Positions 6,696 through 10,875 of a stretch of 10,875 nucleotides of DNA are shown piece by piece. Every line of letters starts with the position of its first letter. The first letter of the stretch is position 1. The position numbers were made by a program, and so were the translations under genes. Source of the DNA: Pseudomonadota bacterium (GTDB taxonomy: Bacteria > Myxococcota > UBA9042 > PHBI01); NCBI GenBank assembly GCA_005788935.1, contig SYAK01000543.1, positions 1 through 10,875 of the forward strand, in the 5' to 3' direction. Under the pieces are notes generated by a model, which was not told the DNA's origin, searched no databases, and saw only the letters and a list, made by a program, of their open reading frames with translations.

Positions 6696-7910
6696 TCAGC
6701 CGAGCTCGACCCGCACGGTGCGGATGATGCGCGCGAGGGCGTGCTCGACCTCGGCGGTCGTGTCGGCCGCCACGATGATGTGGCCCTCGCCCTCATAGCC
6801 GTCAGCCTTGGGCGTACCAGGATGCGGGATCTTCGCGTCAACGATGTAGCGGCCGACCTCTTCGCGGACCGTGGCGAGCCCGTGGACGGCCTTGACACGC
6901 CCGCGTCCCTGACCGCGCAGGAAGGCCGAGCCAGCTGCGCGCGTGCGGGTCGGCGGGTCGAACTGGTCGAGCGCCATGAGGCGGACCCAGGCCTTGATGA
7001 AGTCGACCCCGTGCGCGAGCGACATCATCGGCATGATGTTGACGCCAGGCGGGCGGGCGCCGACCTCGTTGACCGCGGGCGAGCCGTCGCGGCGCGTGAA
7101 CCACTCCATGTGGGAGAGTCCGGTCCTCATGCCAAGGGCGGTGAGCGCCGCGTGGTTGACGTCCCGGAAGCGGTCGAGGTTGTCGGTCTCGCGCGGCAGG
7201 ATGACGCAGTACTGGATCCAGGGGTTCTCCATCGCGTCGAGTGGGCCCGGCAGGTAGTTCGTCGACGAGGACCAGATGTGGCGGCCCTCAATCGAGACCG
7301 TCTCGAAGCTGTGCTCGGTCCCGACGAGGAACTCCTCGATCTGCCAGACGTTTCCGGGGCCAGGTCGCATCGTGGCGAGGGCCTTGTCGAGTTCTTCACG
7401 GTTCGTCACACGCCACGTCGAGCGCGTCCCGAGACCGTCGACCGGCTTGACGATGACCGGGTAGCCGACGCCGTCGACGAAGCGGATCGCGTCCTCCGCG
7501 CGCTCGACGCGGGCGTGGCGGGCGCACGGGACGCCGGCACTTCGCAGCATCTCCTTCATGACCGACTTGTCGCGGAAGCGCGTGACCTCGGCGAGGCTCA
7601 TGCCGGGGATGCGCGCGATGTCGCGGGCGCCCGCCACAGCGAGCTGCAGCTGCTCGAGGACGCCGAAGACGCGGTCGACGCCGAGGCAGCGCGGGCCGAT
7701 GCGCTTCAACGCCGCGCCGACCTGCTCGGCGCTGAAACAGTCGGCCACCTGCTCATGGTACTCGAGGGCGCGGCGGATGTGCTGCGGGAAGCGCTCGAGC
7801 GGGTCGGACGAGATGACGACGGGACGGACCCCGCGCAGCGCGAGCAGCGCCTCGACGTAGGTCAGCGTGTTCGGCATGGCGTAGGGGGCGACGAGGACGA
7901 CCGTGCGCAT
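6696..7910 (-). CDS. ATP-grasp carboxylate-amine ligase
   Basis: A 404-aa protein. Residues 1-100 form a Rossmann-like pre-ATP-grasp domain (MRTVVLVAPYAMPNT, then VVISSDP). The ATP-grasp fold follows: FRDKSVMKEMLRSAGVP (112-128), the ATP-binding PVIVKPVDGLGTRS (151-164) with Lys155, IEEFLVGTEHSFE (191-203), and the metal-binding HMEW (268-271; Glu269) and NEVGARPPG (281-289; Asn281, Glu282). Such enzymes activate a carboxylate as an acyl-phosphate and join it to an amine or amino acid; the substrates are unknown. The start at 7910 is chosen because GGAG lies 7 nt upstream (plus-strand 7918-7921) and the protein begins with the expected first beta strand. The open frame continues to 8120, but its extra 70 residues are Arg/Pro-rich and cross a hairpin. 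It stands alone, converges on the MOSC gene with 6 bp between stops, and diverges from the 608-aa protein gene. Confidence 0.9.
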   Translation of the reverse strand: MRTVVLVAPYAMPNTLTYVEALLALRGVRPVVISSDPLERFPQHIRRALEYHEQVADCFSAEQVGAALKRIGPRCLGVDRVFGVLEQLQLAVAGARDIARIPGMSLAEVTRFRDKSVMKEMLRSAGVPCARHARVERAEDAIRFVDGVGYPVIVKPVDGLGTRSTWRVTNREELDKALATMRPGPGNVWQIEEFLVGTEHSFETVSIEGRHIWSSSTNYLPGPLDAMENPWIQYCVILPRETDNLDRFRDVNHAALTALGMRTGLSHMEWFTRRDGSPAVNEVGARPPGVNIMPMMSLAHGVDFIKAWVRLMALDQFDPPTRTRAAGSAFLRGQGRGRVKAVHGLATVREEVGRYIVDAKIPHPGTPKADGYEGEGHIIVAADTTAEVEHALARIIRTVRVELG

Positions 7911-8014
7911 GTTCGGGCTCCGGGAGGCTGACGGGGGCGCGCGATGGAGGCGCGGCCGCATCCCACGCACCGCGGCGCGCGTCAAGCCCGTGGTCGGCGG
8001 AAAGCGGGGCGGGG

Positions 8015-8060
8015 CGGACGCGCCATCGCGAGCTGGGGGATTTTTCGCGACGGGCGTCCG
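8015..8060. repeat. Imperfect 15-bp inverted repeat (hairpin), 13-nt loop
   Basis: Arms 8015-8031 and 8045-8060 pair over 15 bp (CGGACGC/GCGTCCG outer, TCGCGA/TCGCGA inner) with one A-C mismatch (8025/8051) and one bulged G (8022). The loop 8032-8044 is GCTGGGGGATTTT. It lies 105 bp upstream of the ATP-grasp start and about 46 bp upstream of the predicted promoter of the 608-aa gene. It could be a protein operator or an RNA structure in the ATP-grasp leader. No U-tract follows the stem, so it is not a classical terminator. Confidence 0.6.
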
Positions 8061-8105
8061 TGTCGCGCTGCGTGGCCTGGTGGCCCGCCGCGGTCTGGCG
8101 AAGCC

Positions 8106-8133
8106 TTGCAGCCCCTGCATGGCGTGATATGAC
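8106..8133 (+). promoter_or_regulatory. Predicted extended -10 promoter of the 608-aa gene
   Basis: TTGCAG (8106-8111, 3 of 6) and TATGAC (8128-8133, 4 of 6) are 16 bp apart, and the -10 is preceded by TGA, giving an extended TGn -10 motif that can offset a weak -35. Transcription would begin near 8140, leaving a leader of about 130 nt that contains both hairpins at 8154-8224. Confidence 0.35.
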
Positions 8134-8153
8134 CGAGTTCCAGAACATCACCC

Positions 8154-8173
8154 CCTGCGGAAAGAACCGCAGG
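8154..8173 (+). repeat. 7-bp perfect hairpin with AAAGAA loop
   Basis: CCTGCGG (8154-8160), loop AAAGAA (8161-8166), CCGCAGG (8167-8173). It shares its last base with the next, larger inverted repeat, so the two form tandem stems in the presumed leader of the 608-aa gene. A short purine loop on a GC stem is typical of stable RNA hairpins. Confidence 0.55.
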
Positions 8174-8224
8174 CGTCCTCGGCACGCAGCGGCGTGATGC
8201 CCCGTCGCGGCGTGCCGAGGACGC
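8173..8224. repeat. 15-bp perfect inverted repeat upstream of the 608-aa gene
   Basis: GCGTCCTCGGCACGC (8173-8187) and its exact reverse complement (8210-8224) flank a 22-nt spacer. The downstream arm ends 48 nt before the ATG at 8273. A perfect 15-bp dyad is well beyond chance in an intergenic region this size. It could be an operator for a dimeric regulator or, as RNA, a stable leader stem. No T-tract follows, so an intrinsic terminator is unlikely. Confidence 0.7.
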
Positions 8225-8261
8225 GCGCCGAGGGCGCGGATGCGAACCCGGTTCGGTTCAG

Positions 8262-8267
8262 TGAGGT
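8262..8267 (+). promoter_or_regulatory. Shine-Dalgarno TGAGGT deciding the start at 8273
   Basis: TGAGGT lies 5 nt before ATG 8273 and selects it over the in-frame ATG at 8240, whose upstream GAGG (8230-8233) sits just behind the inverted repeat. The 8273 start gives MASSITPEAR at the N-terminus. Confidence 0.55.
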
Positions 8268-8272
8268 CGATC

Positions 8273-10099
8273 ATGGCGAGCAGCATCACCCCGGAGGCCC
8301 GTCCGCCAGAGCTTCGCACGGAGACCGGAGCAAGCACACCCGGGACGCGCCGCGCGTCGCCAGCTCGAACCTCAGAGGGTGCGGGCTATGCGCAGCAGGC
8401 TGCCGCCCTGGCTCCGGTCCAGCGTCGTGAGGCCGACAGACGAGGGGCCAACCCGCGGGCAGAGCGCAGCGTCAGCCGCTACGATCTGTCGCATGTGACC
8501 GGCGAGAAGGAGCCGGACGGCTCGGCAGCGTCGGGGGGCTCGCCTGGCGTTGCGGCTCCAGTGCAGCGACGGGCGGTCCAGCGCATCACCGACCCGGCCC
8601 TGACCGGTCGCGCCGATCGCGCGGCCGAGGGCGCTTCGAGCGCGCCTGCCCCGGCGACGCGGCCTGCCGCAACCCCCACGGGGGATGCGGCCACCGGTGC
8701 CGGCGGGACGCGCTCGTCGGGCCCCGCTGAGGTGACGGCGGACGCCGGGCGCACGACGGCGGGTGCCGCGAGGGTGCCTCCAACCTCCGAGGCTGCGCCA
8801 GGGACCGGGGGAGGCGCTGCCCGAGGTCCCGCGGCAGACCACGCCGGGGGGCTGACGGTCGCGCTCGCGGTCGCGCCGACGCTCGCGAACCGGGCGGCCG
8901 CCGAGGAGAACATGGCCCGCTACGACGACCAGGCGCAGCGCCGAGAGGCCATCTCCAGGATCGACGCCGCGCTCTGGGGGCCGGTCACACACTCGTGGGC
9001 CAGCGCCCACGGGGAGCAGATGGACGCCTGGGCGCTCGAGCTCCATCGGGACGGCGGACCCCACCAGTGGTCGGGCACGCCTGCGGCGGGCCGTGACGCG
9101 CTCTTCCGGCAGATCGTCGACCGGCACCGCGCGGAGATCCGGAGCGCCATCGTCACCGACCGAGCGGTCTGGGAGCGCCTCAACCGGCACACGGTGAGCC
9201 AGGGCCACGAATTCGTCGGACAGGCCCAGATCTTCGCCCGGGCCCATGGCGCGGTGGCCGTCGAGGGGGGCCAGCTGGTCCCCGGGCGGGCGATGCTCTA
9301 CCACAATCAGGGCGACCTCGTCAGCCAGATCAACGGCGTCGCCGCCGCCTCAGCCGCGGCTGGACGGACTGGCGCTGGGGCCCGGATTTCGCAGGTCGCC
9401 ATCTTCACGCACGGCTGGCGCGACGGCATCGCTGGGGCCCATGGCGAGCCCTCCCTGTCGAACCCCGAGGCCATCGTGCGCGGTATCGGGGGCGCGCTTT
9501 CGGCCGATGTCCGCATCGCCCTCTTCGCGTGCGGCACGGCCGACGCGCGACGCGGAGGCTCCTCCTCGGAGGGGAGCTTCGCAGACAGGCTGCGTGACGC
9601 GCTCGAGGCGAGCGGGCACTCCGACGCAGTGGTCCTCGGCCACCGTGGGACCGAGCACACGGTCGGCAACAGCAACGTCCGATATCTCGCCGCTGGCGAC
9701 CATGGCGAGGCGTCGAACGCCAACCCGTTGTCCGTCATCGCACAGGCGCTCCGCGACGAGACGCGCCCGGTCATCGAGGCCGCCTTTGTCGCCCGCCACC
9801 CCGGGCTGCGCCTCCCGACGCGCGCGTACAACCAGTCTGTCATCTACTTCTACAACCGCGACTTCACCTTCGAGCTCACGCCCGAGGCGGCCCGCGACCC
9901 CGCCCGCCTCACGCGTGAAGCCGCCGCGTGGTGGCGCCGCTTCGTGCCAGTAAACGCGGAGGCCATCGCCGCCCATGCCTTCTCGAAGCTGAACGACGAG
10001 GAGCGCGCCGGAGGTGGTGGTCGAGGGCATCGCCACGGCCACCGTGACCACCGCGAGCGAGGCCATGGGGTGAATCGCCGTCACGGCGATCATGGCTGA
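8273..10099 (+). CDS. Predicted caspase-like (clan CD) domain protein, possible effector
   Basis: A 608-aa protein not assignable to a named family. Residues 1-205 are low-complexity Ala/Pro/Gly/Thr/Arg and probably disordered, with two VQRR motifs (PVQRR at 48-52 and 97-100, then AVQRI) and a YAQQAAALAPVQ segment. Residues 208-345 look helical. The core (about 370-475) has a strand ending in VAIFTHGW with His380-Gly381 and, 40 residues later, a strand ending in IALFACGTA with Cys420-Gly421, followed by GSFADRLRDAL and VVLGHRGTEHTVGN. A hydrophobic strand into His-Gly and a second into Cys is the dyad layout of clan CD cysteine peptidases (caspase, CHAT, DUF4347-like). After a further domain (490-575) the protein ends in a tail with seven His in residues 586-607. 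It has no signal peptide or membrane segment. VQR-rich disordered leaders occur in proteins linked to extracellular contractile injection systems, so cargo is possible. Alternative: alpha/beta hydrolase-like 'HGW', though no GxSxG is seen. Confidence 0.8.
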   Translation: MASSITPEARPPELRTETGASTPGTRRASPARTSEGAGYAQQAAALAPVQRREADRRGANPRAERSVSRYDLSHVTGEKEPDGSAASGGSPGVAAPVQRRAVQRITDPALTGRADRAAEGASSAPAPATRPAATPTGDAATGAGGTRSSGPAEVTADAGRTTAGAARVPPTSEAAPGTGGGAARGPAADHAGGLTVALAVAPTLANRAAAEENMARYDDQAQRREAISRIDAALWGPVTHSWASAHGEQMDAWALELHRDGGPHQWSGTPAAGRDALFRQIVDRHRAEIRSAIVTDRAVWERLNRHTVSQGHEFVGQAQIFARAHGAVAVEGGQLVPGRAMLYHNQGDLVSQINGVAAASAAAGRTGAGARISQVAIFTHGWRDGIAGAHGEPSLSNPEAIVRGIGGALSADVRIALFACGTADARRGGSSSEGSFADRLRDALEASGHSDAVVLGHRGTEHTVGNSNVRYLAAGDHGEASNANPLSVIAQALRDETRPVIEAAFVARHPGLRLPTRAYNQSVIYFYNRDFTFELTPEAARDPARLTREAAAWWRRFVPVNAEAIAAHAFSKLNDEERAGGGGRGHRHGHRDHRERGHGVNRRHGDHG

Positions 10100-10121
10100 C
10101 CTGACGCCCGGTTGACCGCCA

Positions 10122-10137
10122 GCCGCTCACGAGCGGC
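10122..10137. terminator. Possible bidirectional hairpin between convergent genes
   Basis: GCCGCT-CACG-AGCGGC with an additional outer register forms a 6-bp GC-rich stem and tetraloop in the 52-bp gap between two convergent stop codons. There is no T-tract on either side, so if it terminates transcription it is not a classical intrinsic terminator. Confidence 0.3.
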
Positions 10138-10151
10138 CCGCCACGTGTCGG

Positions 10152-10875
10152 CTACCAGCCGCAGCCGAGGGCGAAGAAGTCCTCGGGCGCCGCGAGGAAG
10201 GCGTCGACCCAGTGCCCGTGCCAGTCGGCCGCGCGGGTGGCGAAGTCGGCGACGCGCGGATCGGCGGCGACGGCGGCGGCCATGAACGGACTCGCCAGGT
10301 CGAGGCGGCCGTCTCCGTGGCCGAGGCCCGGGACGCGGGTCGAGAGGCGCCAGAAGGTGCCGCGCTCGCCGAAGGGGTCTGCGGCGTCGGTATGCGGGCG
10401 GAGGCCCGGCAGGTCGGACCAGGCCTCGATGAAGGTCATGCGTCCGGCCTGGTCGAAGACGAATTCTTCATAGATGGGGCACGGGCGGCCCTCGTATTCG
10501 AAGACGACGTAGCAGCGTGCAAAGGGTTGGTGTTCAAAATACCGGCAGTCGCGCGCGGGCACGGTCGACGGGTCGCCAGCGCGCAGGGCCACCGAGACGT
10601 CGATCATGTCCTGCCGGCCGAGGCCTGTCAGGAGGAGCCACGGCGGCCACTCCCAGCGCGCGACGTCCACGCCGTAATCGGGGATGGAGGTCGGATCGGC
10701 GTCCACGTCGAGGGTGTCGAAGTAGCGCAGCGCCTCGGCGACGTAGTGCGCCGGCGGTCGCGTCGGGCGAAGGCAGGTGGCCGTGGCGCCCGGCGTCCCA
10801 GGGTCGAGGCACGGGTCGGGCCCGGGCGCGGGGCCATCGGGAGCGGCGTCCAAGGCCGTGCCGTCGGGGGTGGTC
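10152..10875 (-). CDS. Probable lipoprotein, unknown function (5' end outside window)
   Basis: The reading frame ends at TAG (10152-10154 complement) and stays open to the right edge, so the N-terminus is missing; 241 residues are visible. A TTG at 10853 could serve as a start but is not credible, because the frame continues upstream as TTPDGTALDAAPDG. The visible start is an Asp/Pro/Gly/Ala-rich linker with CLDPGTPG, as found after the lipid-anchored Cys in many myxobacterial lipoproteins. The folded part has aromatic-rich segments (ARWEWPPWLLL, CRYFEHQPFARCYVVFEYEGRPCPIYEEFVFD, then GRMTFIEAWSDLPG) and further cysteines. The strand pattern around YEEFVFDQAGRMTFIEAW recalls SnoaL/NTF2-like folds, but this is a weak impression. 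It converges on the 608-aa gene; no promoter is visible in the window. Confidence 0.75.
   Translation of the reverse strand, partial: TTPDGTALDAAPDGPAPGPDPCLDPGTPGATATCLRPTRPPAHYVAEALRYFDTLDVDADPTSIPDYGVDVARWEWPPWLLLTGLGRQDMIDVSVALRAGDPSTVPARDCRYFEHQPFARCYVVFEYEGRPCPIYEEFVFDQAGRMTFIEAWSDLPGLRPHTDAADPFGERGTFWRLSTRVPGLGHGDGRLDLASPFMAAAVAADPRVADFATRAADWHGHWVDAFLAAPEDFFALGCGW

Noticed and set aside
6741..7931. 396-codon plus-strand open frame opposite the ATP-grasp gene
   Set aside because: It is an Arg/Asp/Val-rich shadow. The minus strand encodes clear ATP-grasp motifs.
7957..7985. TTGACG (minus strand, 7985-7980) as the -35 of the ATP-grasp gene
   Set aside because: Good -35, but the hexamer at the proper distance (GATGCG) matches the -10 consensus poorly. 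Left as unproven.
7911..8120. Upstream extension of the ATP-grasp frame by 70 codons
   Set aside because: Low-complexity Arg/Pro sequence crossing a hairpin. The internal ATG at 7910 has a good GGAG and begins the first beta strand.
8015..8224. CRISPR-like or repeated operator array in the divergent region
   Set aside because: The three inverted repeats differ in sequence, and there is no regular spacing or repeated unit.
8372..9304. 310-codon minus-strand open frame opposite the 608-aa gene
   Set aside because: Arg/Pro/Gly-rich shadow with no domain and no ribosome-binding site; the plus-strand gene has a good one.
8268..10096. 10-bp direct repeat CGATCATGGC at the start (8268-8277) and end (10087-10096) of the 608-aa gene, as if a target duplication
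   Set aside because: Many 10-bp matches are expected by chance in a window this size, and there are no inverted ends or integrase.

Overview
The window is high-GC bacterial DNA with tightly packed genes. It has several lipoprotein-type secretion signals, HYDIN/choice-of-anchor-D-like Ig domains and Asp/Pro-rich lipoprotein linkers. This suits a myxobacterium-like (Myxococcota) chromosome, but that is inferred from style; no rRNA or marker gene is present to prove it.

Layout. (1) 1-904 holds no intact gene. It contains a frameshifted, stop-interrupted remnant of an IS21-type IstB helper ATPase (about 293-507). (2) 905-6689 is a five-gene rightward run that looks like one operon. A clear -35/-10 pair lies almost on top of the first GTG codon, so the first message may be leaderless. 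The genes are a large lipoprotein with two Ig-like domains and a probable beta-propeller, an asparaginase II-family (Rhizobium etli type) L-asparaginase, a Rieske mononuclear-iron oxygenase, a Cys-rich small lipoprotein, and a MOSC/YcbX-like molybdenum protein. Four of the five genes overlap or nearly touch a neighbour (ATGA, 13 nt, TGATG); the only real gap is about 57 nt. (3) An ATP-grasp ligase on the minus strand (6696-7910) converges on the MOSC gene, with only 6 bp between the stop codons. (4) 7911-8272 is a 362-bp divergent intergenic region with three strong inverted repeats and an extended -10 promoter. (5) 8273-10099 encodes a 608-aa protein with a long disordered Pro/Ala-rich, VQR-containing N-terminus, a predicted caspase-like (clan CD) His/Cys core and a histidine-rich tail. 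(6) A minus-strand gene, cut off by the right edge, encodes a probable lipoprotein.

How the parts may work together. In the rightward operon the three enzymes each carry a complete set of metal or catalytic residues: Zn plus Ser/Lys for the asparaginase, [2Fe-2S] plus mononuclear Fe for the oxygenase, and a Mo-cofactor cysteine for the MOSC protein. No ferredoxin or reductase is encoded with them, so the two redox enzymes must borrow electrons from elsewhere. Their common substrate is not evident. The most unusual gene is the 608-aa protein. It has no signal peptide, yet its layout (disordered, VQR-bearing leader, compact catalytic-looking core, charged tail) resembles cargo or accessory proteins of contractile injection systems or polymorphic toxins. 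No injection-system structural gene lies in the window, so this role is a hypothesis.
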